NCBI GenBank assembly: GCA_966211675.1
Contig: CBIHPK010000010.1
Coordinates: forward strand, 1 to 64,000
Source of the DNA: SCUS01 sp966211675
GTDB lineage: Bacteria; Myxococcota_A; Polyangia; Polyangiales; Ga0077539
Length of the DNA: 64,000 nucleotides
Direction: 5' to 3'
Shown here: positions 55,156 to 63,946 of the stretch, piece after piece
How the letters are laid out: each line of letters starts with the position of its first letter
Numbering within the stretch: the stretch's first letter is position 1
Position numbers and translations under genes: made by a program
Notes under the pieces: generated by a model
Database searches by the model: none
Told to the model about the DNA's origin: nothing
Seen by the model: the letters and a program-made list of their open reading frames with translations, nothing else

Positions 55156-58100
55156 CTACGCCAGGACGCGGACCAGCTCCGCGACGACAGCCAGGTCACC
55201 ATCGCCCGGGGTCACTGCGATGGGCGGGAACTCCGGGTTGTCGGAGCGCAGCTCGATGCCTGCCGCACCGCCGTCCTCGGAGAGCGACGTCACTCGCAGA
55301 CGCTTGACCGTGTAGCGCCCCCCACCCTCGGGGTCATCTGCCGATCGCCACTGCACCAGCAGCCGCCGACCGTCGAGCGCTCGCAGCGGCGGAGCACCGG
55401 AGTTCCAGCGGCGGAACATCACCCAGGCGCCGTTCGGCACACCCTCTCCATCGGGACGCTGCATCGACGCGCCCTCCATCCGCGCCACGAAGCAGTCGCG
55501 CTCGAAGGGCACGTCCGTCGTCAGGGGGAGCCACCCCACGGTGACCGGCTCCTGCGACTCGCCCCATCCACCCGCCGCCGCGACGAGGTCGTAGATGGGC
55601 AGCGCGCGGGTGAACCGATCCTCCGTGGGCACCGTCTCGGCGGCGAGCAGCGTGAGCGGCGCCGCCTTGTTCGTCGGATAGAGCGGCAGCGACTCGTGGC
55701 GTCGCAGGAGATCCTCCACGCGCGTCACGGACTGCTGGCTCCACCACGTGATGTCCTTCCGCTTGTTGGGCGGGTTCTCCAGCAGGAAGACGTAGTGCCA
55801 GGGGCGGCCGTCGGCCTCGGTGAGCTGCCGGGCGTAGGCGAGTCCGCGCTGCGCCTTGCGCTTGTCCTGGTCGTCGAAGCGTCCCTTCACCTCGATCAGG
55901 ACGTTGTGCTCGACCTTGCCGATCTTCGCGCGAACCACGAAGTCGGGGATGTACTTCGCGACGCGGCCGTTCCAGTCGTACTCGATGAAGTAGGCCACCT
56001 TGCGGTGGTTGAAGATCCAGCCCTCGACGTCGGTGCACTGGTCGAGCAGCGCCGCGACCCGCACCTCGTCGGCGCTGTCCATCGGCGCGCAGTTGAACGC
56101 CGACAGCTTCGGCGCCGGGTACACGTTGGTCTTGCGCGCGGAGTAGGGCTCGACCTCCGAGGAGTGCTTCACCGAGATCAGCGCCTGCGTGCTCGGCAGC
56201 CGCTTTTCCATCGCCTCCTTCAGGATCGGCTGGAGCGCATCGATCACGCGCTCGGACACATCGCGGCGCGCGAGGTTCGCCATCGCCAGCCGCGCCGATC
56301 CCTGCTCCACGGACTTCTCGAAGCTCAGCGGCATCCCCGCGGGCGTGTCGAAGGTGCGTTGCTCCAGGTACTCGCGCACCACCGACTTCACGGCGTTGAG
56401 GTGCTGCCTGGACTTCTGGAGCTTCTTCAACAGCGGCAGCACATAGACCGCCTCCAGCACGTGGTCGAAGTCGCGGTACGTCGGCTTGGAGGGCAGCACG
56501 AAGCTCAGGCCGAACTCCTTGCCCGCGAGCTGCGCCTCCTGGAGTGTCGTGTTGATCTCCGTCTCGTCGAAGGTGCCGCGCCAGGGGCGGCGCGTCGCCA
56601 GTGCAGGAAGCGCCGACACCACCACGTCGTCGTGCCACTCGCGCACGATCTCCATCTGCCCCTCGTACCTCACCATCCGCACGTCGTGCGCCTCGGCGTC
56701 TTCGGCGCGCGGCTCCACCAGCACGTACTCCGGCGGCGGTGAGGGCTCGTCGGGGTTCGTCTGTTCGACGATGTCCTTGATCTCCTCGATGACCGCCGCG
56801 AAGGACGGGTGCTCGATGACGTAGAGCCTCTCCTGCAACAGCTCGGCGGCGCCGTCCTCGGCGATCTCCGGCGGGTGCACCTTGCGCAAGCCACGCCCGA
56901 GGATCTGTTCCGTCAGGGTGCGCGAGTCGCACGGCCGCAGCGGCACGATCACCGCCACGTTGCGCACGTCCCAGCCCTCCTTGAGCATCATCACACTGAC
57001 CACCACCTCGATGGGGTTGGGCACCATCACCGGGTGGCCGAAGGCGTCGAGCGCACCCGTCGGGTCGGGCACCTTCTCCCGGTCGACGCTGTTCACCGAC
57101 GCGCGGACCTTCTCCCAGTCCTTCTCGTTCGACTGCTCCTTCGAGCCGATGTGCACCTCCAGCACCGTGCTCTCCGGCACCCCATCGGAGCGCACGTGGC
57201 GGAACAGCACCTCCTTCGTCTTCGGGTCCTCGTAGCCGTGCACCGGCTGTCCCGAGAGGTTCTCCCGGCTCGCCTGCCCGTAGCGAAGGTAGTTGGCGAC
57301 CTCCGCCGCCTCGCCCTTGTCCCCGCACACGATGAACAGGATCGGCGTCCGCGCGACGCTCCCCGCGCTCGTGTTGCGCACCTCCACCCAGCGCTGGATG
57401 CCTGCCGCCAGCAGGTGACGGTACTTCTCCCACGCGTTGGGCGCGCCGTCGTCGATGAGCGGCTGCGACTCGCCACTCCCGACCTTCGTCGCCTTCACGT
57501 TCTCCAGCGCGGGGCGCTTCACGATGTTCTCGTTGCGCGCCTCGGCCAGGTCGTAGCGCATCGCCGCGTGGCGGAAGAGCGACGGGCGCGCCGCCACGGC
57601 CACCGTCTTCGCCTTCCCCGTCGACTTCTTCTTCAGCCCCGCGCGCTCCTCGAAGAGCGTCGCCGAGAGGTCCACCTGGAGGCCCACCTTGCCGTTGGCC
57701 GTGCTGGTCCCGTGCAGGCGGCGGATCGCGCGGATCCACGCCATCGCCTGCTCCTCGCTCTCCTCCAGCTTCGCCCCGACGGCCTTCGCCTTCTCCTCGA
57801 ACTGCTGGTGCCCGGTCTCGTCCCAGACGTGGTGGGCCTCGTCGTTGAGCACGAGCAGTCCGCGCGACCGGCGGAAGCGGTCGATCAGCGGCACGTCCAC
57901 CGACTCCAGCTTCGAGGGCTCGCCCTCCTCGAAGAGCAGCGAGATCTGCCGCGGCCCCGATGGGAGCGTCGCCTTGCTCAGCTCCCCCTTGCGAAGGAGC
58001 TGGTGGAAGTTGGTCACCACCAGCGCGCCCTTGTGGGGGTCGAGCACCCGCGGGCACGTGTCCGGGTTGTAGACGTTGAGGTTCCAGTCTCCTTCCATCG

Positions 58101-58716
58101 ACGGCGGGACCACCGGGTCGGCCACGAAGACGGAGCGCCCGCCGTCCTCGCCGGGAAGGAAGTCCTGTAGGAGCCGGTCGCGCACGAAGAGGCCCGGCGC
58201 GATCACCAGGATGTGCGGTCCCAGGCCGAGGGGATTGGCGTCCTCGCGCACGGCGTTGAGGTAGGCCCACGCGATGAGCAGGCTCATCACCTTGGTCTTG
58301 CCGGAGCCCGTCGCGAGCTGGGCGCCGAGCTTGGGCCACGGGTCGCGCTGGCTCCACTCGGGCGACGGGCCTACGAGCGACCAGATGTCCTCCGCCCGAC
58401 GGATGCCGCAGACCTCGTGCAGGTAGATGAAGGTCTCGACCGCGCGGCGCTGGTGGGGCCAGTACTTGAAGAGCCGCGACTCGTCGCCGACGCCGACCTC
58501 GTGGGCCCACTGGGGAAACCAGTGGCGGAGGAGCTCGCGCGAGGTGACCGTGAGCGGGCGCTCGTCGGTGAGCTTGGGCTCGTAGACGCCCTCGCGGGGG
58601 TACGCGTGGCTGGCCGGGCCGAGCTGGAAGCCGCGCCAGTCGTCGACGCGGTGGCGGATGCTGCGGATGACGTCGTCGTGGTCGAGGCCGTCGCTGTCGA
58701 AGGGCGTCTTGTTCAT
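55156..58716 (-). CDS. res: Type III-like restriction helicase (Res) with C-terminal S24/LexA-type peptidase domain
   Basis: 1186 residues. SF2 helicase motifs: LATGSGKT (134-141), NDEAHH (291-296), SAT (351-353), MMLKEGWDVRNV (576-587) and EQILGRGLRK (603-612). A PD-(D/E)XK endonuclease follows: D925 in YIPDFVV and E942-x-K944 in LIEVKGR. The type III Res subunit normally ends here, but about 150 further residues carry an S24-like fold: EGASMQ with the candidate nucleophile S1084, GVPNGAWVMFRR, and YTVKRL with K1138, the Ser/Lys dyad of LexA/UmuD. The spacing (54) is longer than in LexA. Autocleavage or a regulatory role is inferred. It is the last gene of the operon. Confidence 0.82.
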   Translation of the reverse strand: MNKTPFDSDGLDHDDVIRSIRHRVDDWRGFQLGPASHAYPREGVYEPKLTDERPLTVTSRELLRHWFPQWAHEVGVGDESRLFKYWPHQRRAVETFIYLHEVCGIRRAEDIWSLVGPSPEWSQRDPWPKLGAQLATGSGKTKVMSLLIAWAYLNAVREDANPLGLGPHILVIAPGLFVRDRLLQDFLPGEDGGRSVFVADPVVPPSMEGDWNLNVYNPDTCPRVLDPHKGALVVTNFHQLLRKGELSKATLPSGPRQISLLFEEGEPSKLESVDVPLIDRFRRSRGLLVLNDEAHHVWDETGHQQFEEKAKAVGAKLEESEEQAMAWIRAIRRLHGTSTANGKVGLQVDLSATLFEERAGLKKKSTGKAKTVAVAARPSLFRHAAMRYDLAEARNENIVKRPALENVKATKVGSGESQPLIDDGAPNAWEKYRHLLAAGIQRWVEVRNTSAGSVARTPILFIVCGDKGEAAEVANYLRYGQASRENLSGQPVHGYEDPKTKEVLFRHVRSDGVPESTVLEVHIGSKEQSNEKDWEKVRASVNSVDREKVPDPTGALDAFGHPVMVPNPIEVVVSVMMLKEGWDVRNVAVIVPLRPCDSRTLTEQILGRGLRKVHPPEIAEDGAAELLQERLYVIEHPSFAAVIEEIKDIVEQTNPDEPSPPPEYVLVEPRAEDAEAHDVRMVRYEGQMEIVREWHDDVVVSALPALATRRPWRGTFDETEINTTLQEAQLAGKEFGLSFVLPSKPTYRDFDHVLEAVYVLPLLKKLQKSRQHLNAVKSVVREYLEQRTFDTPAGMPLSFEKSVEQGSARLAMANLARRDVSERVIDALQPILKEAMEKRLPSTQALISVKHSSEVEPYSARKTNVYPAPKLSAFNCAPMDSADEVRVAALLDQCTDVEGWIFNHRKVAYFIEYDWNGRVAKYIPDFVVRAKIGKVEHNVLIEVKGRFDDQDKRKAQRGLAYARQLTEADGRPWHYVFLLENPPNKRKDITWWSQQSVTRVEDLLRRHESLPLYPTNKAAPLTLLAAETVPTEDRFTRALPIYDLVAAAGGWGESQEPVTVGWLPLTTDVPFERDCFVARMEGASMQRPDGEGVPNGAWVMFRRWNSGAPPLRALDGRRLLVQWRSADDPEGGGRYTVKRLRVTSLSEDGGAAGIELRSDNPEFPPIAVTPGDGDLAVVAELVRVLA

Positions 58717-58780
58717 GGGGTCGATACCGTCGGTCGGGCGGGCGTAGCGCGCAACGGGAAGTGGGACGGAGAATGTCCGG

Positions 58781-59338
58781 TCATCGAAGCTGGGTGACGC
58801 GCAAACCCGGGAGCTGGCTCGGATCGCGCGCGAGCACGGGGCAACTCAGAACGCGGACGTCGCGGATCTTGAACCATCCTCGCAGGTGTCGTTGCACCGC
58901 CGTGCGGAGACTCGTCGCGGTGAAGGGGTCCAGGGGAGGGTCGTCGTCGATCCAGACCACCACGGTGAGCGTCGGCGTGCTGCGATTGAGCTCTCGAAGT
59001 GTCTCGCGAATCAACGCGCGCAACGGCGGTTGGTCGCTGGGGCGGCCGCAGGTCCAGATCATTCCCGCCAGCGTGTCGCGCGCCTTCCCTGCCATCTCCT
59101 CTGCCCACTCCGGCGACGACAGCTTGTCCTTGTTGGCGGCGTGATAGCCGATGAAGTTCTTCACCTCGATCAGGTAGGCACCGTCGCCCTGACGAACGGC
59201 GATGAAGTCGCAGGCCAGGGTGCCTCTGAGCTCCCCAAAGCCGCCGCTGCCGGCATAGGCGAGGTGCTTGTCCCAGACCACGACGCTCCAGCCATCATCG
59301 AAGGCGAAGCGCAGGTCGCTCTCCTCTAGGGGCGGCAC
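58781..59338 (-). CDS. Small PD-(D/E)XK nuclease-like protein
   Basis: 185 residues. A beta-rich start leads to CDFIAVRQGDGAYLIEVKNF: D44, E58 and K60 form the D-x13-E-x-K core of a PD-(D/E)XK nuclease (restriction-type fold). The rest (TVVVWIDDDP, FKIRDVRVLSCPV) may complete the fold. It starts 3 bases after the ATPase stop, so they are coexpressed and probably act together, as ATPase-nuclease pairs do in other defence systems. The Res gene follows after 64 bases. The name of the family is not recognised. Confidence 0.72.
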   Translation of the reverse strand: MPPLEESDLRFAFDDGWSVVVWDKHLAYAGSGGFGELRGTLACDFIAVRQGDGAYLIEVKNFIGYHAANKDKLSSPEWAEEMAGKARDTLAGMIWTCGRPSDQPPLRALIRETLRELNRSTPTLTVVVWIDDDPPLDPFTATSLRTAVQRHLRGWFKIRDVRVLSCPVLARDPSQLPGLRVTQLR

Positions 59339-59341
59339 GCG

Positions 59342-60373
59342 TCAGCCTCCCACGTAGGCGCGGCGCTCGTCGTCGTAGAGCTTAAGGAACTCCGCCTCCA
59401 TCGGCGTCTGCGGGAGGTCTGCGAGGGTGGCGCCCGACGCGATCTCGACTGGCGCACCAACCGCCGGGCGAGAGAGCAGAAAGAACTTTACGGACGGCCG
59501 GTCCGCGGAATCAACCTCGGAGATCAGCGAGAGTCGCTTGGCGAGCAGGTAGTCGTGCGTCGCGAGCACGATCTGCACGCCCGCCTTTGCCAGCGCTTCG
59601 AGGATAGGCACCAGCGCCGCCACGAGGCGCGCGTTGAGGTTGGCCTCCGGTTCGTCCCAGATAAGCAATCCACCTGGCGCGATGCTGCCGTTCTGTAGCA
59701 GGCGCACGAGGCTGGCGATCTTGCGAAGCCCCTCGGCGACAAGATGGGCTTCGAGGCTCGCGCGACTACCCTGGAACTTCACCTGAAACCGCTCGCCGGC
59801 CAGGGCAACCTTGCCTCCGAGAAGCTGACCAACGAGCCTGGCAAGGGGCTCCGCCTCATCGGCGCGTGGGCCTCTGAGGACCGACGCGCTCAAAGCGACG
59901 CAGGCGTCATAGTAGGTCTCGTCAATCGAAAGTTCGCGCTCCTCATAAGCGGCGACGAAACCTTCAAAGAGCGAGAGCACTTCACGGGACGGAAGGAAGA
60001 GAGCAGTGGTCGACGAATCCCACGTGCCACGGGACTTGCAACCACCCGTGCGCTGCTGCACGTAACGCACACGGCCCTCGTCGGCGACGATACTCATGAT
60101 GCCTTCCTTTGCGTCTGAATCCCGCCGCATAAGCCGCCGCAAGTAGCCGCCACGGGGCAGGAACACCCCCGCCAGCTTGGGACGGAGGACAGACTCGCCG
60201 CTCCTGTCGCGTTTCGACTTCTGATAGGCCTTCACGCCCGAATACAGCCACTTCAGCGCGTGCGTCTTCCCCGTCGAGTTCGTCCCCAGCACGACGTTGA
60301 TCCCCGGCACGAACTCGAACGTCGCCTTCTCGAAGACCGTCAGGTTCTCCAGCGTCATCGTTTTGATCGCCAC
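59342..60373 (-). CDS. OLD/AAA15-like ATPase
   Basis: 343 residues. Walker A GTNSTGKT (30-37), signature-like LVAEGLRKIA (211-220), Walker B LLIWDEPEANLN (236-247) and a switch His in ATHDYLLAKR (H273). SMC/ABC-type fold with an inserted helical region (about 60-200). It has no TOPRIM nuclease domain, unlike full OLD proteins; the PD-(D/E)XK gene 3 bases downstream may supply it. It starts 12 bases after mod. The base composition looks somewhat lower in GC than the neighbouring housekeeping genes. Confidence 0.82.
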   Translation of the reverse strand: MAIKTMTLENLTVFEKATFEFVPGINVVLGTNSTGKTHALKWLYSGVKAYQKSKRDRSGESVLRPKLAGVFLPRGGYLRRLMRRDSDAKEGIMSIVADEGRVRYVQQRTGGCKSRGTWDSSTTALFLPSREVLSLFEGFVAAYEERELSIDETYYDACVALSASVLRGPRADEAEPLARLVGQLLGGKVALAGERFQVKFQGSRASLEAHLVAEGLRKIASLVRLLQNGSIAPGGLLIWDEPEANLNARLVAALVPILEALAKAGVQIVLATHDYLLAKRLSLISEVDSADRPSVKFFLLSRPAVGAPVEIASGATLADLPQTPMEAEFLKLYDDERRAYVGG

Positions 60374-60385
60374 TGTGCTGCTCCT

Positions 60386-62983
60386 TCACTTCACCGTCAC
60401 GGTGACCGTTGCGATGCCGTCGTTGCCGAACACGTCCGTCACCTTCGCCGCGATCCGGTAGCTCCCCGGCTTCTCGTACCGTGACTCCGCCGTGAAGATC
60501 AGCGACCCGCCAGCCCCCTTCGCGCCCCGCTCGCGGAAGCTCTGCCAGTCCGTCTGGAAGATCGGCTTGCCGTCCTCGCCCACCCGCGCCCCGTAGTTCC
60601 AGTCGATGGACCAGAAGTCCACGAAGCTCTGCCAGCTCGTGGCCTTCTCCAGCCACGCCTCCAGCTCCTTCTGGCGGCCCTCCCACTTCTTGTGGTCGTC
60701 CGCGATGCGCTTGCGCGCCGCGGGCGTGCTCCCGCCACCCAGCGGCGGCAGCAACGGCCGCTGGCTGTCCAGGAAGGACCGGATGTCCACCTCGCAGCGA
60801 TCCAGCTTGAAGCGCACCAGCCGCCCCTCCGTGCGCGCGTCCAGCCGGATCGACAGGGGCGCATAGAAGGCCGGGATCGCCATCGATTCGATGACCGTCT
60901 TGCCCCCCTTGCGCTGCGCCTCGATGCGCCGCCGTACCTCGTCGATCGCGCTCGCCGGGATCACCTTGATGTCCACGGCGATCCCGAGGTCCTTCTTGAT
61001 GTCGGCGCGGTCGGAGGTGCCCGCCAGGGTGTCGAAGTCCGCCGACAGGATCGTCACCGCCCGCAGGTCGGTCTCCGCCGCCGCCTGGGCGATCGACCAC
61101 GCCTGCGAACTGGAGATCGGTCCGTCGAGCGGGCCGATGTGCACCCAGGCATTGTCCTTCTGGCCGTGCAGCAGCGGGTGAACGTCCACCGGCTCGCCGC
61201 CGAACACCCGCACCATCTCGTCGCGGTTCAGGCTGCGGTTCTGCTGGAAGTCCTGCCACGCCTCCGCCCGCTGGTAGACGCCCATGTTCTCCACGGTGAA
61301 GGGCTTGACGTCATAGCGATTGGGACTTCGAGTCTTCTTGGGCTTGCGCTCGATGTTCCCGCAGGTGTCACATTGCTTCTGCTCGAACTGGGGCGTCTCA
61401 GGCTCGCGAGGTTGGCCGTGAAGTTGGATCAGACGCTTTCGAGCGAGATGTATCGCGTACTTCCCGGCATCGATTCCGATCCATCGACGGCCAACACGCT
61501 CGGCTGCCTCACACATGGTTCCAGAGCCCATGAAGCAGTCGAGAACGAGTCCGCCAGGCGGACAGGTCATTGTGATGAGGCGAGAGACGAGAGCGGTGGG
61601 CTTCTGCGTCGGATATCCTAGTCGATCAGTCGCTTGAGAGTTCACCGGCGGGATATCCGTCCAGATATCGCCCAGCGGCTTGCCCCGTTGCTCGTCGAGA
61701 TAGCGCTTGAACCGGGGTACCGCTCCCGCGCTCGGTTGCACAACGAGCCCTGCGGCATAGGCCTCCTTCATCCTGTCTTGCGTCCAACGCCACACACGCG
61801 TCACTCCAAGGAACTCGTACGAGAGGTTTGGGCGATCTGGATTCGGATTGATCAAGCTCGTGAGCTGGTATCGACGGCCATCGGGGTCGCGTGATGAATA
61901 CTTCTCGTCGGTCTTGGCGTCGGGCGCGTCGGAGTCATAGGGCTGGAACACCGACGAATCGTCCCAATGTCTTGTGTCTCCATTCATGTAGGCGAGGAGT
62001 GTGTCGTGACTGCTGGCCAGGCGTTGGGTCAGGAGACTCTTGGGAACTCCACGCTGCCAGATAATCTCATTCACGAAACGCTCGTACCCAAAGACCTCAT
62101 CCATCAACACCTTGACATAATGCGCCGTGTGCCAGTCGAGGTGCACATAGATGCTCCCCGTCGGCGCGAGCAGCTCCTTCAGCAGCTCCAGGCGCCTGCG
62201 CAGCATGATGAGGAAGCTGTCGAGCCCGTTTCGCCAGGTGTCCCGATAGGCAATGAACTCGACCAGCGAGGGCTCCTTCTTCGCCTCGATGTGGGCCTCC
62301 TCGTCGAGGTCGATGGTGATGGCGTTGTCCCCCCGGAAGTCGCTGTTCACCATGAAGGGCGGATCGATGTAGACGAGGTCGACCTTGCCCCGGTAGCGGT
62401 AGTCCTTCGTCTTCGGATCGCGCTCATCCAGCAGCGAACGGAGCGCGACGAGGTTGTCGTTGGTCCAGATGATCCGGTTGGGGGCCTCTTCGCTGCGGGC
62501 GTGGTCGGCCACCGCGCGCTGGTTGACGTCGAGGAGCGTGCCGGAGCCCTTCTTCGCCGCGGCGTCGTCGAGGGCGCGGGCCCTCCCGGGGCGCACGATC
62601 TCCAGCACCTGCGAGGGGACCGCGGTGACGGCCTCGTGCTGGTCCATGCCCTGCCAGGCGAGGCGGGGCTGCTTGGGGAGCACCTCGATGGAGAGCGTGC
62701 GGACGTCGGAGCCGGCGTTCTGGATGAAGTGCACCGTGAGCGCGGTGACGTAGGGGCCCTTGCCGGGTCCGGAAGCGCCGAGCTGGAGCTGCTTGCAGAG
62801 GGCCTTGAGGGCGTCGCGGGAGAGCGCCGCGAGTACGGAGGCCAGAGAAGCGGCGTCGGAGTCGGCGATGACCCGGCGGAGGCCCTCCTCGGGGGCGCCG
62901 GGGGCGGGGGGGAGGCCCAGCGCGTCGGCGAGCTCGTGGAGGGTGTCGGCGTCGAGGTTGGCGAGCAGCGCAGGGACGGACAT
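60386..62983 (-). CDS. mod: Type III-like adenine-specific DNA methyltransferase (Mod)
   Basis: 865 residues from ATG 62983, with GGAG about eight bases before it. An N-terminal SAP-like or winged helical region (about 1-90: LSRDALKALCKQLQLGASGPGKGPYV), the catalytic VYIDPPF (205-210) and AdoMet site LDCFMGSGT (481-489) in the permuted beta-class order, a target-recognition stretch between them (about 310-460), a CDTCG zinc-like motif (538-542) and an Ig-like C-terminal end (SRYEKPGSYRIAAKVTD). It methylates the recognition site and, with Res, sets the target. The N-terminal and Ig-like additions are not standard for Mod. Confidence 0.85.
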   Translation of the reverse strand: MSVPALLANLDADTLHELADALGLPPAPGAPEEGLRRVIADSDAASLASVLAALSRDALKALCKQLQLGASGPGKGPYVTALTVHFIQNAGSDVRTLSIEVLPKQPRLAWQGMDQHEAVTAVPSQVLEIVRPGRARALDDAAAKKGSGTLLDVNQRAVADHARSEEAPNRIIWTNDNLVALRSLLDERDPKTKDYRYRGKVDLVYIDPPFMVNSDFRGDNAITIDLDEEAHIEAKKEPSLVEFIAYRDTWRNGLDSFLIMLRRRLELLKELLAPTGSIYVHLDWHTAHYVKVLMDEVFGYERFVNEIIWQRGVPKSLLTQRLASSHDTLLAYMNGDTRHWDDSSVFQPYDSDAPDAKTDEKYSSRDPDGRRYQLTSLINPNPDRPNLSYEFLGVTRVWRWTQDRMKEAYAAGLVVQPSAGAVPRFKRYLDEQRGKPLGDIWTDIPPVNSQATDRLGYPTQKPTALVSRLITMTCPPGGLVLDCFMGSGTMCEAAERVGRRWIGIDAGKYAIHLARKRLIQLHGQPREPETPQFEQKQCDTCGNIERKPKKTRSPNRYDVKPFTVENMGVYQRAEAWQDFQQNRSLNRDEMVRVFGGEPVDVHPLLHGQKDNAWVHIGPLDGPISSSQAWSIAQAAAETDLRAVTILSADFDTLAGTSDRADIKKDLGIAVDIKVIPASAIDEVRRRIEAQRKGGKTVIESMAIPAFYAPLSIRLDARTEGRLVRFKLDRCEVDIRSFLDSQRPLLPPLGGGSTPAARKRIADDHKKWEGRQKELEAWLEKATSWQSFVDFWSIDWNYGARVGEDGKPIFQTDWQSFRERGAKGAGGSLIFTAESRYEKPGSYRIAAKVTDVFGNDGIATVTVTVK

Positions 62984-63121
62984 GGCAACGGCTCCGGGAG
63001 GGCAGAAGAAGCGGTGGCAGGCGGGTGTCGCACCCCCATGGAGGGTGCGGGAGGCGTCCGCGGGCGGTGGTTGTACCCTCACCTAGGGTCACAACGGTAC
63101 CCGCGAGCAGGTGGCTGAGGG

Positions 63122-63946
63122 TCAGGCAGGGACAGGAACGGGGGCGGGGGCGGGCTTCGCGGCGGGGGTGGCGCGGGGCGCCCGGGCGAGGTCGTCGGCC
63201 ATCTCGGCGTAGGGCTTGAGCAGGAACCTCGCGAGCGCGGCGGTCTCGGGGCGCTTGGGACTGACCTGGGCGGCGACCTTGAGGAGGTAGTCGCGGAGGG
63301 CGGCCTGCAGTTCGAGCTGGAGGGTGCGGGTGCTGGTGACGGCGTCGGGCGCGGCGGGGGTGGCGCGGGAGAACCCGAAGGCGGCGCCGAACTCCTTGTG
63401 GGCGGTGAGGACGGCCTTGAGGAAGCGGGTTCCCCCGAGTCCGTCGAGGGTCTCGGCGGTGGCGGGCTCGGCGAGGATGGCGACGAGGCGCTGGGCGACG
63501 TCCCACTGGCGACGGGGGCGATAGTTGATGAAGCGGAGTCCGTCGGTGGCGAAGAGGCGCTCGTGGAGGGCTTCGGCCTCGGCGCGACCGGGGATGAGGT
63601 CGTCATGGAGCAGGCGGGCCGCGTCGAGGAACTTCTCCAGAGCGCGCCACGACTCGTCGGCGGAGGTGTTGGCCGTCGGGGCGTGATGGGTGGCGCCAGA
63701 CGCGGGAGCGGGCGCCGGGGCGCGGCGGCTCTCGGCCTCGCGGAGGGCGTCGCGGGCCGCGATGAGGGCGTCGTAGGCGTCCTCGACGACGGGAGCGAGG
63801 GACTTCGCGTGGGGCAGGGAGGGGTCGGAGGCCTTCGGGGAGAGGGCGGCTTTGACCTGCTGCTGGAGCTGATCGACGACGCCGATCAGGTCACCGGTCT
63901 GGGCCGTGGTGGGGAGCTCGACGGATGCGATGTCTTTCCAATCCAT
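63122..63946 (-). CDS. Hypothetical protein at the start of the defence operon
   Basis: 274 residues from ATG 63946 with AGGAGG about nine bases upstream. It has a helical first half (VVDQLQQQVKAALS), a Pro/Ala linker, a central helical domain (ALEKFLDAARLLHDDLIPG) and a Pro-rich tail. No motif or known family is recognised. It lies 138 bases upstream of mod on the same strand and is probably the first gene of the operon. It may be a regulator, specificity or toxin-related subunit; nothing in the sequence decides which. Confidence 0.6.
   Translation of the reverse strand: MDWKDIASVELPTTAQTGDLIGVVDQLQQQVKAALSPKASDPSLPHAKSLAPVVEDAYDALIAARDALREAESRRAPAPAPASGATHHAPTANTSADESWRALEKFLDAARLLHDDLIPGRAEAEALHERLFATDGLRFINYRPRRQWDVAQRLVAILAEPATAETLDGLGGTRFLKAVLTAHKEFGAAFGFSRATPAAPDAVTSTRTLQLELQAALRDYLLKVAAQVSPKRPETAALARFLLKPYAEMADDLARAPRATPAAKPAPAPVPVPA

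Noticed and set aside
55334..58510. 1058-residue minus-strand frame inside the res gene
   Set aside because: Same strand, other frame; the real helicase and nuclease motifs are all in the 1186-residue frame.
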